The notes under the pieces are model-generated. The model had not been told where the DNA came from and made no database searches. It saw only the letters and a program-made list of their open reading frames with translations. From contig NC_044921.1 in the NCBI RefSeq assembly GCF_003576645.1, forward strand, positions 26,230,203 through 26,294,202: DNA of 64,000 nt, in the 5' to 3' direction. The stretch is from Ipomoea triloba. Taxonomy: Eukaryota; Streptophyta; Magnoliopsida; Solanales; Convolvulaceae. Shown piece after piece: positions 1 through 13,000 of this stretch; the first letter of the stretch is position 1, and every line of letters starts with the position of its first letter. Made by a program: the position numbers and the translations under genes.

Positions 1-185
1 TATTAATGAGATGGCAATTAATTAAGGACGAGGAAGAGACTTGGTCAAATGTTTGCCTTCCATTATTTCATGTGATCAACATTCAACAAGGATGCGCAGC
101 TATTTCAAAGTTGTACACCTACATTATATTAATTAGCTTATGATATATATATTTCCAAAGTCCACTTGAAATTTGTTTACACACA

Positions 186-420
186 AGCTGGTGTGTAGCG
201 TATTATTTATTAGGCATTGTTTTCATCTTTGCTAATCTGTTATATTGCCTTAGTTTATTTTTATTGTTTGTTTTGTCAGCGAACCTGGTAACTATGTTGT
301 ATCATATGTTACGGGCTCTCAGTCTGGCTTTGGGTGGTAGCGTTCTTGCTATTCCCCTCTTCTCTGTCTTGTGAGTTTATCTCTTTGATTAATACTATTC
401 CATTCTTTTTCAAAAAAAAA
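186..420 (+). mobile_element. 5'-truncated LINE tail with 28-bp target-site duplication
   Basis: A 235-bp insert ending in a short poly(A) is flanked by a perfect 28-bp direct repeat (158-185 and 421-448). This is the mark of target-primed reverse transcription. The same insert, with the same flanks, recurs at about 1600-1836 and 2706-2940 in the other copies, so it is older than the triplication. It has no coding capacity. Confidence 0.75.
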
Positions 421-1141
421 AAGTCCACTTGAAATTTGTTTACACACATATATATGGTATGAACCCATTTTTCCACATCGTTATTGACCCGCGCGTCTAA
501 CTTTGAATTATTTCATGCGTTTACTATGTTCATTAATTAATTCATAAATAAATTTTATCTAAAGTATTTTCTAGAAACTAAATAGTTTGATATGATAGAC
601 CATAGACGTAGTTGTCCATTAAAGACAACTAATATGATACGATCACGACATGAATAGAATGAAATTACAGTATCTTGTACTCCGTAATACAATTTTTTTT
701 AGTTTTAATTTTTTTAGGGAGCTCTTGTTCACTTGAAGAAGAATAGTATATATTATATATATATAAGTATATATATAGTATATATATATATATATAGTAT
801 ATATATATATATGTATAATATATATATATGGGCGGTTCATATGCAACCGATTCTTCCCGTGTCGCCATGTGGCCTAATACGTTTACACATATGTTTAGTT
901 GTGCATCCACTCCTAAGTCAACACAGGACACTCATAAGTGCACCACATAATCACATATCACTCATAAGTGCACCATAGACCACTCGCACCACATACACTC
1001 TTAACAGTCCTAAGTAGAACAGGGGCCTCAGATATTTCCTGTAATGGTTGATCCATTTAGCTATGTTTGATGTCACACTTAGATATATGCACCATAGACT
1101 CACACTTCCACATACTAGCACTTTGTGGTGCACCCACGATC

Positions 1142-1166
1142 NNNNNNNNNNNNNNNNNNNNNNNNN
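1142..1166. other. Assembly gap (25 N)
   Basis: A run of 25 N. The sequence after it is the upstream part of the repeat unit, so the join breaks the unit order. Confidence 0.99.
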
Positions 1167-2153
1167 CCACAGACCTGACAGAACATTTGAAATGATGTAA
1201 ATTACGATGATCAATGACTCAGGGCAGGTGTCTATTTTGACCATAATTTTCACATTATAGATCAGCTCAAACCAAAACGTTAATAGCACTAAAGAAGTTA
1301 ACATTAAACTTTTTAGTTATCGAGCTAATTACCGATGAATTCAGCTAGTATGATTGACACATATTTGAAACTAAACTTATTAGTCATGGGTCAGCAATTG
1401 ACATTTCATTTTTCATATTAATGAGATGGCAATTAATTAAGGACGAGGAAGAGACTTGGTCAAATGTTTGCCTTCATTATTTCATGTGATCAACATTCAC
1501 AAGGATGCGCAGCTATTTTCAAAGTTGTACACCTACATTATATTAATTAGCTTATGATATATATATTTCCAAAGTCCACTTGAAATTTGTTTACACACAA
1601 GCTGGTGTGTAGCGTATTATTTATTAGGCATTGTTTTCATCTTTGCTAATCTGTTATATTGCCTTTAGTTTATTTTTATTTGTTTGTTTTGTCAGCGAAC
1701 CTGGTAACTATGTTGTATCATATGTTACGGGCTCTCAGTCTGGCTTTGGGTGGTAGCGTTCTTGCTATTCCCCTCTTCTCTGTCTTGTGAGTTTATCTCT
1801 TTGATTAATACTATTCCATTCTTTTTCAAAAAAAAAAAGTCCACTTGAAATTTGTTTACACACATATATATGGTATGAACCCATTTTTCCACATCGTTAT
1901 TGACCCGCGCGTCTAACTTTGAATTATTTCATGCGTTTACTATGTTCATTAATTAATTCATAAATAAATTTTATCTAAAGTATTTTCTAGAAACTAAATA
2001 GTTTGATATGATAGACCATAGACGTAGTTGTCCATTAAAGACAACTAATATGATACGATCACGACATGAATAGAATGAAATTACAGTATCTTGTACTCCG
2101 TAATACAATTTTTTTTAGTTTTAATTTTTTTAGGGAGCTCTTGTTCACTTGAA

Positions 2154-2247
<94 letters not shown>

Positions 2248-2272
2248 NNNNNNNNNNNNNNNNNNNNNNNNN
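2248..2272. other. Assembly gap (25 N)
   Basis: A run of 25 N directly after a pure TA tract (about 2156-2247). The sequence resumes at the same base as after the first gap. Confidence 0.99.
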
Positions 2273-3253
2273 CCACAGACCTGACAGAACATTTGAAATG
2301 ATGTAAATTACGATGATCAATGACTCAGGGCAGGTGTCTATTTTGACCATAATTTTCACATTATAGATCAGCTCAAACCAAAACGTTAATAGCACTAAAG
2401 AAGTTAACATTAAACTTTTTAGTTATCGAGCTAATTACCGATGAATTCAGCTAGTATGATTGACACATATTTGAAACTAAACTTATTAGTCATGGGTCAG
2501 CAATTGACATTTCATTTTTCATATTAATGAGATGGCAATTAATTAAGGACGAGGAAGAGACTTGGTCAAATGTTTGCCTTCATTATTTCATGTGATCAAC
2601 ATTCACAAGGATGCGCAGCTATTTTCAAAGTTGTACACCTACATTATATTAATTAGCTTATGATATATATATTTCCAAAGTCCACTTGAAATTTGTTTAC
2701 ACACAAGCTGGTGTGTAGCGTATTATTTATTAGGCATTGTTTTCATCTTTGCTAATCTGTTATATTGCCTTAGTTTATTTTTATTGTTTGTTTTGTCAGC
2801 GAACCTGGTAACTATGTTGTATCATATGTTACGGGCTCTCAGTCTGGCTTTGGGTGGTAGCGTTCTTGCTATTTCCCCTCTTCTCTGTCTTGTGAGTTTA
2901 TCTCTTTGATTAATACTATTCCATTCTTTTTCAAAAAAAAAAGTCCACTTGAAATTTGTTTACACACATATATATGGTATGAACCCATTTTTCCACATCG
3001 TTATTGACCCGCGCGTCTAACTTTGAATTATTTCATGCGTTTACTATGTTCATTAATTAATTCATAATAAATTTTATCTAAAGTATTTTCTAGAAACTAA
3101 ATAGTTTGATATGATAGACCATAGACGTAGTTGTCCATTAAAGACAACTAATATGATACGATCACGACATGAATAGAATGAAATTACAGTATCTTGTACT
3201 CCGTAATACAATTTTTTTAGTTTTAATTTTTTTAGGGAGCTCTGTTCACTTGA

Positions 3254-3255
<2 letters not shown>

Positions 3256-3349
<94 letters not shown>
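3256..3349. repeat. TA microsatellite
   Basis: Pure TA dinucleotide tract in the third copy. The matching tracts are about 745-828 (interrupted) and 2156-2247. It probably caused the assembly failure here. Confidence 0.95.
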
Positions 3350-3351
<2 letters not shown>

Positions 3352-3769
3352 GGCGGTTCATATGCAACCGATTCTTCCCGTGTCGCCATGTGGCCTAATA
3401 CGTTTACACATATGTTTAGTTGTGCATCCACTCCTAAGTTCAACACAGGACACTCATAAGTGCACCACATAATCACATATCACTCATAAGTGCACCATAG
3501 ACCACTCGCACCACATACCACTCTTAACAGTCCTAAGTAGAACAGGGGCCTCAGATATTTCCTGTAATGGTTGATCCATTTAGCTATGTTTGATGTCACA
3601 CTTAGATATATGCACCATAGACTCACACTTCCACATACTAGCACTTTGTGGTGCACCACAGATCACTCCTAAACGCACCACATATCAACACTTAATGCAT
3701 CACAAAAAAAAATTTGGTGTAGGAAACTACCAAAATGCTACCGTGTTTTTTCATTAGTGCACCACAGAG

Positions 3770-4074
3770 CAGGGCCGGTTTTTTTTTATTTTTGGGGCCC
3801 CGTTCTTATAAATAAATGAGGCCCTACCAAAAGTGTAATCTTTAAAGAAAGAGATATGCTAAAATTGAGGCGTAGGATTCGAACCTTTGATCTTAAGTAG
3901 GAAATACAATAAATTTGCATTTTTACCATTACTCCATTTAGAATCTTTCAATATTGATAGCAAACTTTTTATTTTTTAATGTCTTAACTAGCTAAGTAAA
4001 AATTAAATTTGGGCCCTCAAAAATTTGGGGCCCTGTGCTGTAGCCCAGCTTGCACAGCCCAAAATTCGGCCCTG
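3770..4074. mobile_element. hAT-like MITE
   Basis: A 305-bp element starts with CAGGGCCGG and ends with the inverted form CGGCCCTG. Further inverted GGGCC/GGCCC blocks lie just inside each end. The flanks CCACAGAG and CCACAAGC resemble a decayed 8-bp target-site duplication. Short CAGGGCCG-type ends and 8-bp duplications are typical of hAT elements. There is no transposase, so it is a non-autonomous copy. Confidence 0.7.
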
Positions 4075-4344
4075 CCACAAGCACTTACTGCACTACTGAA
4101 ATATACCTGGTGCAGGAAATTAACAAAATGTCATTGCATTTTTTTTCTCCTATTTTAATTGATTTTCAACCGTTTATCTAAGCGCATCTATAATCCAAAT
4201 GAGACCACAATAGAGAACAACACGACATTTGAACCAAATTATATATATATATATATATCCTCCAATTCCTTTTAGGAGCTGTTACTCCTTAGAACATTGA
4301 GTTTTATAACCTTAATGCATTTTTATATTAAAAACGTATCACAT

Positions 4345-4447
4345 GACCGAAAAATCTTTTGTTTTGAATAATACTAACCGAGGTTCGAACTCACCACTTC
4401 CCGTATAAAGGGAAGGGTTTGAGTCCACTGGACCACAAGGTCCTTGG
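4345..4447 (-). mobile_element. tRNA-derived SINE-like element
   Basis: Read on the minus strand, the segment has a tRNA-like head: a box A-like GTGGTCCAGTGG and, about 45 bases on, a box B-like GAGTTCGAACCTC. These are the internal RNA polymerase III promoter boxes of tRNA-derived SINEs. It does not fold as a complete tRNA, and I could not define a target-site duplication. Confidence 0.5.
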
Positions 4448-7400
4448 CTTTTTTTTTTTAATAATCTAACTAAAGAATAAAATATAAAAACGATATGTCG
4501 ACATTTGACACCGAATGGAAGAAATGTTCTACATACAAATCATGTCATCAACAACCCACTACAAATTGTAATTTATAGACGTTAAAAAATAATAATTTAT
4601 CAACAAAAAAATTAGATAAATTAATAATGTTTATAAATATTTAATTTACCAACATGTTTTTATAGATAAATCAATAAAATCCCTAAGTAAAATTTTAGAT
4701 TTTTTTTTTTGTATTTTCTTGTAGTTAGAAAACAAAAGCGAATGGTTTTTGTTCTTAGATCTATAAAGCTAAAATTTTCAGACATTACAAAGAATCATTC
4801 TAATCACAATGTGATTAATTAAAAAACTTTAATTTGTCAACAACTCCTACTAATGTAATTAAAAAAATGATTAGAAAATATAGTGGCAAAGTTTCATCTG
4901 CAGTAAAAATTAAAAACAGTAAAATTCATCGTTTCGAGAAAAAAAGAACACATCATTGGTGCTAGGATCCCATCATGGTGCATGGGGTGGGTCTATGGCT
5001 ACTTCATTTACAAGCCTAAAAATAATGATTGTTTAGCCAAAAGTAAAGTAAAAATGGCTTGAAAAAGAGGTTGGAGAAGTGCAAGTTAGTGGAAAAAGAT
5101 GAACAGGGAAAAGCCAACCAAAGGAAAAAGCCATCCCCATTGCTTCCCTCTTTGCACAAATGGTTCACTTTTGCTTTTTTCCCCTTTCTTTAATTTAATT
5201 ACATGTTTTCCTTATTTTGTGCCTTTAATACCATTGACCCAAAGTGTTCATGCATCCTATTTGATTATCATATGCATAGTACAATCTTATTCAACACATA
5301 CAACTTAACTGGTCAACGAACTCGATCAAAGTATGTTTATAAATTTTACTTTGTTAGCAACTGCATGGTGCATGGTTTAGGAGGCCGATATGGATTGACA
5401 TGGTTGTAGGCACTAATATACAAGCATTTGAGGACTTGTAAGCCTATTGATGCACATTCCATAATTTATCCATCCACCGCTTCAAGGTAAGTAAGTGAGG
5501 AGTAAGTATTAGTTACATGTTATAGTAAGATAATATATGACAATTTCTCATAGAGATTTCATGTTCAAACTCTGAGAATACGACATTAAAACTATCACTT
5601 TTGAGGTCCTATTTGATGTTTCTAGTTAATTAGCTATGAAACCTGTGATTATTAGATCAAAATCTATATGATTTTTTAACTAGTACTTAGATAAACATTA
5701 ACATTTTTGAAAAATTCGTGATTACTATATTTTTTTTTAAATACATGACTAATATAATACTCTCAACACAACTAATACCTTATCATTTCAACAATAAAAC
5801 CTAAAAATATCCCATCTTTTTATAGGATACCCTGCCAGATCACCAAAGAAGCAAAAGAGTATGAACCAAAACCTAATCACATTATTAAAAATCAAACAAC
5901 ACACTCATTAGTCAACACTAACCCAACACAAAAATTTTCCTCCTCATTTCACACTCGCCACGCGTCACACGCGCAACACCATTGGCTGTGCAGGCCCCTA
6001 CTGGGCCCCACTTCAAAAGGTTCTCACTAGTCAACCTCATTCATTTTTAGGTTTTGTCTGTGTATGCCCTAATTTCTACTTGCCACATTTCTGTATAGTA
6101 ATATGGACAAACATGCAAAAACCCTAAAATATTAATGAGTTTGAACTTTTTTGCAGGCCAAAACAAAAAAAATACACCCCCAAAACAACATAAGCAAACA
6201 AAAACCTTGGCCATTTAATTTATGTTTTCTTTTTGCAGTGAAATTCTCACCAGAAGTCAGAGTTGTTTAGTGGCTATCAAAGACTTGTCTTTTACTGTTT
6301 ATTCTTCTTCATTTTTTTTATATTCATATTTTTGGACTTTTGGGTACAGCTATTCATATTATTATAAGGCAAATTTAATTCACCACTTTTATTAAAAAAT
6401 TTAAAAATATTTGTATATGAACTACAAAGCATATGTATAATTACATGGTGTTTTATATATTCGTTTTTGAAATTAATATTTTTTTTCTATAATAAGTTGT
6501 AACATACGGTCCAAAGTTATATTCTTTATCCCATATTATACTTTCTAACCTAGCAATTAATGAGATCGATCTCTTCTATCTAATTTGTGATGACATAATA
6601 TTTTCTATGTGTGGTGTGTAAAAATAGATGTCCACTATTAGCAATCTATATTAAAATCTTAAATTTATTTATATTTTAGATATTTATATTATATAATAAT
6701 AATAATAATAGTGTAAATCATTTTTATAAATTTGATATTTATATTTTAGGAAATAATTTATATGATACTCCAATATATATTATTACCATTGAAAAAGATA
6801 AGAAAAAAAATGGTGGTAACAATAGTTGGAAAAGATAACGAAGGTTATAAGAGCATAGATATCTTTGACGAAAAAATTGTATAGTACAACAATTATAGCA
6901 TAATGTATATAAAAAAAAGTAATAGAAAAAAACAAACATATATAAAGATATAACATTCATTCATACTTGTTAGTATCCTTTGGATACATGAATCATATTT
7001 CGCTCACTTGATCACATCTTTTGAAAATAAAAGTTCCTCTATCACACAAGAAGATAATTTATAAAAAGGGTGGGCTAATTGAACTCGTTATATTTATTTA
7101 TTTTGACCCGTAAGTTATGCTTCACTCACTCGACTATTATTTTCGATCATAGAAGTTTTTTTTTTATTAATAAGATATATGGTAATGTGTAAAGGTCATA
7201 GGTGTATAAACTGATTACACACTGCCACCAGAAAGGGGAAAAAATAAATTAAAAAAATATTACTATACATGCATATAAGCATATATTATATAATAAAAAT
7301 AAAGAAGATTGGGCGTAAACTGGAAGGCCACTTGTTGCTTTTGTCCGATAATTCCGGTAAATTGCTACTGTGATTGTGAAACCCATTAAGCTCTAGAGCT

Positions 7401-7600
7401 CGCCATCGGCCTCCATCCTCCGCAATTGGCGCAGGGAACAGAAAGTGGAGTGGCTGTGAACTGTGCAGCAGTTCTTGATTCTCTGTGTGTGTATATAAAT
7501 ACAGCGAAGTTTTATGATATTTGGTTCAAAGCTGAGCTTGACCCGAGTCAAGATTTAGCGGAATTCGATCTGGGTAGGTCTTGGTTTGGTCGGGGAGACG
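4448..7600. other. Intergenic, AT-rich, no gene seen
   Basis: Low-complexity AT-rich sequence with homopolymer runs. Short ORFs, such as the one at 5099-5308, have no recognisable domain and no splice context. The last few hundred bases should hold the promoter and 5' UTR of the downstream kinase gene. Confidence 0.6.
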
Positions 7601-7620
7601 GTAAAATGGTGGTGGGCATG

Positions 7621-7632
7621 TGACACGTGTCA
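7621..7632. promoter_or_regulatory. Palindromic G-box overlapping the kinase start codon
   Basis: TGACACGTGTCA is a perfect 12-bp palindrome with a CACGTG core. Its last base is the A of the kinase ATG. G-boxes bind bZIP and bHLH factors. Here it lies in the 5' leader, so a regulatory role is only possible. Confidence 0.4.
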
Positions 7633-10600
7633 TGGGGTGTGTGGCGTCGAAGCAGGCAGTGTCGGTGACTCCGGCGGTTGACCATTCGGGGGTTCTCCGG
7701 GATGACGTCGTCGGGTCGGGTCGTGGCCGGGTCGGGAGCGGCGGGTTGGGGATGGGGCTGGAGTTTGATTTGAAGAAGGTGAAGAAGCGAGGTGACTCGG
7801 TGCTGAGTGCGGGGAGCGAGTTGGGTGAGTCGGGGCGGGCGAGTTCCAACGGGTGTGGTAGCGAGTCAGTGAGCTTTAGGCTTGGGAATTTGCACAAGTA
7901 CGTGGAGGGCGAGCAAGTGGCCGCCGGTTGGCCGGCCTGGCTCAGTGCGGTGGCCGGAGAAGCTATTCAAGGATGGGTCCCACTCAGAACCGAGTCTTTC
8001 GAGAAGCTCGAGAAGGTTTGCTCAGAATTACATGCCCACATTTCATATTTGTTAATTGTTCTGTTAATGTTTGTATTTCATCTTTCTTTTCCTCCCATTT
8101 CTAGCTTTTAGGACACTCATGTATGATTGTTTCACATAGACAACAGATTCTTGAAATTGGTGCTCTAATACTGTTATGGCCTCTTTGAATTAGATGCTTG
8201 AATTGATTATGTTGAAGTTAGTATTTTCTTTGTTTTTGGGATTAAAAAGTATTCATTTTGGGGTGAAATAAGATATGTTTTTGTTTTAGGACTATAATTT
8301 TTTTAACTATGATGGTCAGAATGTTTTATTTTGGAGAGCAGAGAGCTTCAAGTTACCAGCTTTTGCAAAACCAGGATAAACTAAAGGAAAGGGGAAGCTA
8401 TGCCTGTATTTAGTTGCTGTTTAGGTTCATTTGAAGCATTGCTTATTTAGTAGAGAAACTTCTACTCAAAGAAATTTAATTTGTAGTTAAGGGTTGTTGT
8501 CTTTCAATCCAGATTATTTGTCTTCTGTGGAGTAAATGTTATTCTTTTCAAATTTGTATTATTTGGTTCTTTTTGACAATTAGCTGATGAAAATGATTTC
8601 TTTTATGACCTCAAGAGCAGATTGGTCAAGGTACATATAGCACTGTATTCCGGGCTCGTGATCTAGAGAGTGGGAGGATAGTTGCACTGAAGAAGGTGCG
8701 GTTTGATAATTTTGAACCAGAGAGTGTTCGATTTATGGCTAGAGAAATCATGATTCTTCGCAAGCTTGACCACCCAAACATCATAAAATTGGAAGGGATA
8801 ATTACTTCACGGTTATCCTGTAGCATATATCTTGTGTTCGAGTACATGGAGCATGATGTTTCGGGACTCTTGTCTAGCCCCGATGTCAAGTTCAGTGAAT
8901 CACAGGTTCAGTTTCAGTAATTACTCATTATACTGAACTCATTATACTTATTGCTTTGTTGGTAATCCGATTAACTTGTGCTGCAGGTGAAATGCTACAT
9001 GAAACAATTGTTATCTGGACTTGAGCACTGTCATTCTCGTGGCATAATGCATCGAGATATAAAAGGAGCCAATCTTTTGGTAAACAATGACGGCATCTTA
9101 AAGATTGGCGATTTTGGATTGGCTAACTACTATAACCTTGGCAACAGGCATCCATTAACCAGTCGAGTTGTCACATTATGGTATCGTCCTCCCGAGCTTT
9201 TGTTAGGTTCCACAGATTATGGAGCTTCTGTGGATATCTGGAGTGTTGGATGCGTTTTTGGTGAACTTCTTACTGGTAAACCGATCCTTCAGGGGAGAAC
9301 TGAGGTAATTTTTACTCGTAGTAGTTCTAATACTGATATTGTTGAAGATTTAGAGGTAATCTGAGGGAGATAAAACCAAAATCACGAAGCACTATGCTCT
9401 TTTCTCGTACTACAGGTTGAACAGCTGCACAAAATTTTCAAACTTTGTGGATCTCCGCCAGATGACTACTGGAAGAAATCGAAACTTCCTCACGCAACTC
9501 TCTTCAAACCGCAGCATCCTTATGAAAGCTGTCTTTGGGAGACCTTCAAAGATCTACCTAAAACAGCTGTCTCGTTGATTGAATCTTTTCTTACCGTGGA
9601 ACCAAATAAGCGTCAGAATGCCACTTCTGCACTCGGATCTGAGGTATGAATTGTTGTTGGACTCCTTGTTTCTCTTGCATTTTGAATAATTTACTCTCGA
9701 GTTTTTAGGTTTAATATGAACTAACCAATAGCATTACTTCGAAGTGCACAGACTTACCTTCACCATCTCATGTATTTCTTTGTTTGTCCACTGTTGAGTA
9801 GTTGCTCATTGTGCATCATAGAAGTATTACAGTGAATAATCGTCATGCCTTATTGATGCTAATTCATTTGCTTAAATTAGTTTAAATGTGTATGTATACG
9901 TATATATTCAAGTCTGCTATGTTTTTTTCTTGGGAGGGAAAAATAGCAAATACTACATTTCTTCATATGCATCTTAGAATCTCATGATATGTATAATTTT
10001 TTCTTTTTTCCATCAATTCCATTATGAAATGCTCAATGCATGTGATAAATCAACTTATGTGTGTTCAACTTTTGACCTGTCTGCCACTTGCAGTAATTCA
10101 ACTTTTTTGCTTTGTTTAGTATTTCAAGACAAAGCCTTATGCTTGTGATCCTTCAAGCTTGCCCAAGTATCCGCCATGCAAAGAAATTGATGCTAAACAT
10201 CGTGAGGAAGCTAGAAGGTGAGGACTCAATTCCTAAAATATAATAACTGTAAATTGCATGTGAAGCTAGTTTATCGTAATTTTATGCAATTATTGGTTAT
10301 TGATTAGTGGTACTCCCAAATTTCTTGAGTAATAGCTAATTTGTACAACAAATTCCAGGAAGAGACCTAGTGGAAGGACACGCGGACCAGAGACCACGAG
10401 AAAGCCAACTAGAAAACAAAATGGAATCAATAAACTGGCACCCGAGGAGGTCTCTCTCTCTCTCTCTCTCTCTGTACTGACTTATAATTTCGTGTGCATC
10501 GTGTTTCTTGTTTGCTCATTAATGGGGACTAATCTTTATAAGCTTCTAACAATTTTATCGTCAATGCAGAACCTAAATGTTCAAACTCAAGGTGCCCATA

Positions 10601-11772
10601 GAAGTAAAGCCAGTAGTCTATGTAGTCATAAAGAGGGAGATAGTGTTATAGCTCTGCAGCAGCCTAAGCCATCGATTGATGTGATGGAAGAGGCATCTTA
10701 TGCAAAGAATTCATCCGAGGCCGATGTCCCCTTTTCAGGTCCATTGCAGGTGTCTGGATCGAGTGGCTTCTCGTGGGCCAAAAGACGGTCTAATGATTCA
10801 TCAGTGCGATCAAGGAGTAGGTCTAGTTCGAGAAGCCTCGTATTTGAACCTTCGATTGGATTACCGACGAGGAGTAACTTGGAGTCGAAAAGGCAAGAAA
10901 ACGGTGAACTCAGAAATGGAAGCCGCACCAATTCTAAGGGCCAGAATTCCTATGACAATGCCAAGCGGGCTGCGATTGAACATTGGAGTCAATTAGAACG
11001 CCCGGATTCCTTTGATGCTTCTGACAGCTATCATTCGCAAGACCTTTCACTAGCGCTCTACTTGAAAGAAGAAATGGCTCTCAAGAGAATGAATGTGGTG
11101 AGTCCAAAACTTCGTTGAACTATTACATCAACAAACGTGTAACATAATGCAACTCCTTTGGTGTGATTCAAAATTTGGTTAACTTGCAATTTTAGCGTGC
11201 GATAGATAAGAGGAGAGAACCGGAGAGAGTTTGAACTGGGAATTGTGGAGGATTTTCCGTGTTTGAGAAAATAAACTCCGATAATTGCATTTTCTTGTTC
11301 GATACAAGTATGGAAACGGTGGAACCTAGAGACGATTGGAACGTGAAGTTCAAATCATATTGAACTTCCCATCACCTCCAATTTTGTCTCAATGGCCATC
11401 GAAATGTTCTTTCCCCTATCAAACTTTCCCAGCATTCATTCCCTCTCCATAAATCAGATTTTTGGATAATGCATAAATCACAGTCCCCTGCATATCTTAT
11501 TGACTCGTGAATTGGCTCTTGAACAGGTTCAAGATCACGGTGACAAGGTTGAATTTTCGGGACCTTTGCTATCTCAATCACATAGAGTAGATGAGCTATT
11601 GGAAAAACACGAGCGTCATATCCGCCAAGCAGTTCGTCGATCATGGTTCCAGAGAGGTAAGCGAACACTTCTTTTTAAAGTGCATACGAAATAATAACCG
11701 CTTCTTTAGCTCTTAAACCTCGTGACTGAATACCCTAAAATGATGTTTTCAGTTAGGAGAAATGGGAAGTAG
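7632..11772 (+). CDS. CDK-like serine/threonine protein kinase (IBS1/At1g54610 type)
   Basis: Nine exons: 7632-8015, 8621-8905, 8987-9304, 9416-9643, 10120-10217, 10359-10449, 10570-11097, 11527-11656 and 11753-11772. All junctions are GT-AG and keep frame, giving about 693 aa. The ATG at 7632 gives an MGC start followed by basic residues, a likely N-myristoylation and membrane anchor. The kinase core runs from about residue 122. It has the glycine loop IGQGTYS (from 129), VALK (Lys152), a CDK-type C-helix, HRDIKG (Asp247), DFG (Asp265) and a Thr-containing activation loop. A basic, Ser-rich C-terminal tail ends near KHERHIRQAVRRSWFQR. This is the plant CDK-like clade that includes IMPAIRED IN BABA-INDUCED STERILITY 1 and At1g54610. 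Membership is clear, but the substrate and cyclin are unknown. A TC microsatellite starts right at the donor of intron 6. Confidence 0.93.
10450..10474 (+). repeat. TC microsatellite at intron 6 donor
   Basis: A (TC)n tract of about 25 bases begins with the GT of the donor site of the kinase gene, so the donor context is itself microsatellite. Confidence 0.85.
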
Positions 11773-13000
11773 TTGCACAGTTCATTAACATACGAGAATG
11801 GCTAATCAACAAGGGGAGGAAATGTGAGCCTCAGCTTTGCGTTACAAAGTTGGCGATATCCAAAAGGAAGCGATATACAGTGCTGAGTACCCGACATCTC
11901 CATGAGCTCGAGTACGAGAAACTCTGCAGGAGCCGGTTCTGCTTTATTCTTTCTGATCTTCGAGAAAAAGTGATTATGATTACTGATTAAATCTTCATTT
12001 CGACTTCTTTTCTTCATTTACACTTTTGACGTTTTCATCATCCTCACCACTGTATAGCTTTTACTTGAATGGAGTTTCTGAAAGAAGGTAGATTGACAAC
12101 ATTGTAAGACTGAAAGTCTGTACTTTATATTGAAAAACTGTTATAACCACAATCTAATAATAGAAAGAAGAGGTTGGTGGAGGTAGCTGGATAACCAAGA
12201 GTATAAAAAAGAAAAGAAAGCAATAAGAGAAAAGGTAATGTATACTCTTTCATTTTTGAATCATGTTGTAATGTCAAAGTTGTGAAATTTTACTTTACTA
12301 GCATGTAGCTAATGGCTTCTCCACCCCATTCTTTTGTTGCCACAAAGGGATTGGAGTGCCAGAGACTTGTAGCTTTATCATTTCAAGTAAAAAAATCGTT
12401 TATCGTTTCAAGTAAAAAAAATCATTTTTTTTGGGGTAACGAAGGAACTGGTAAACCCGCCGCCGTCATTATCAGCTAACAATCATATACTAAATAGAGC
12501 TAATATGTCTTTTTGGGTGACGAGGGAATTGAAAAATTTGTAGAAGACATGATGTCTTTTTTGGTGATGAAGGAATTAGGAAACCCGCAGTAACTATATT
12601 AGCTGTCTCATTTTTAGAGGTGTCTACAATTCAAAAAGGGATTAGTTATTGTGTCTAACGATTGGTTACACCCAAAAAAATAATACTCCGTATGTCTCAT
12701 TTTTAGAGGTGTCTACAATTCAAAAAGGGATTAGGCATTGTGTCTAACGATTGGTTACACCCAAAAAAAATAATACTCCGTATCATATAGAGCAATAAAG
12801 GAACCAAGGATGTGAAATGAATCATAACTAAAATGGTCTAAGAGCAAAAGATTTTCTTCTGTATTCAATCTTCCATCAATATTTACTTTGCAGACATCTG
12901 TTTATTGTCTGATACATTTGGGAAATGAATCAAATAGAGAATCAACCCGATACCCAAACCGAAAATTGAAAATAAAAAAAAGAGGAAAAGAAGCAAAGTA
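11773..13000. other. Intergenic with small direct repeats
   Basis: This stretch holds the 3' UTR of the kinase gene and the 3' end of the convergent membrane-protein gene. Three diverged copies of a motif like TTTTTGGGGTAACGAAGG lie near 12424, 12508 and 12555. I see no coding region. Confidence 0.6.
12604..12782 (+). repeat. Tandem duplication of an 89-bp unit
   Basis: The segments 12604-12692 and 12693-12782 are the same except for about two substitutions and one A-run indel. There is no coding content. Confidence 0.9.

Larger units (their letters stand above)
1..3663. repeat. Three near-identical copies of a ~1.4-kb unit
   Basis: The same sequence restarts at 1, 1416 and 2522. Each copy runs through a LINE-like tail and a TA microsatellite. 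Copies one and two are each cut by a 25-N gap and resume at the same base (1167 and 2273). Copy two lacks everything between its TA tract and the gap. The copies differ mainly by one-base homopolymer indels. The third copy runs into unique sequence after about 3663. This looks more like one locus assembled three times around an unreadable microsatellite than a real tandem array, but the sequence alone cannot exclude a recent duplication. I see no gene in it. Confidence 0.9.

Noticed and set aside
643..3476. ORFs made of Ile-Tyr repeats
   Set aside because: They are translations of TA microsatellites and N gaps, open on both strands, with no codon structure.
7526..7897. 123-aa minus-strand ORF over kinase exon 1
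   Set aside because: Antisense shadow of a GC-rich exon with no family resemblance.
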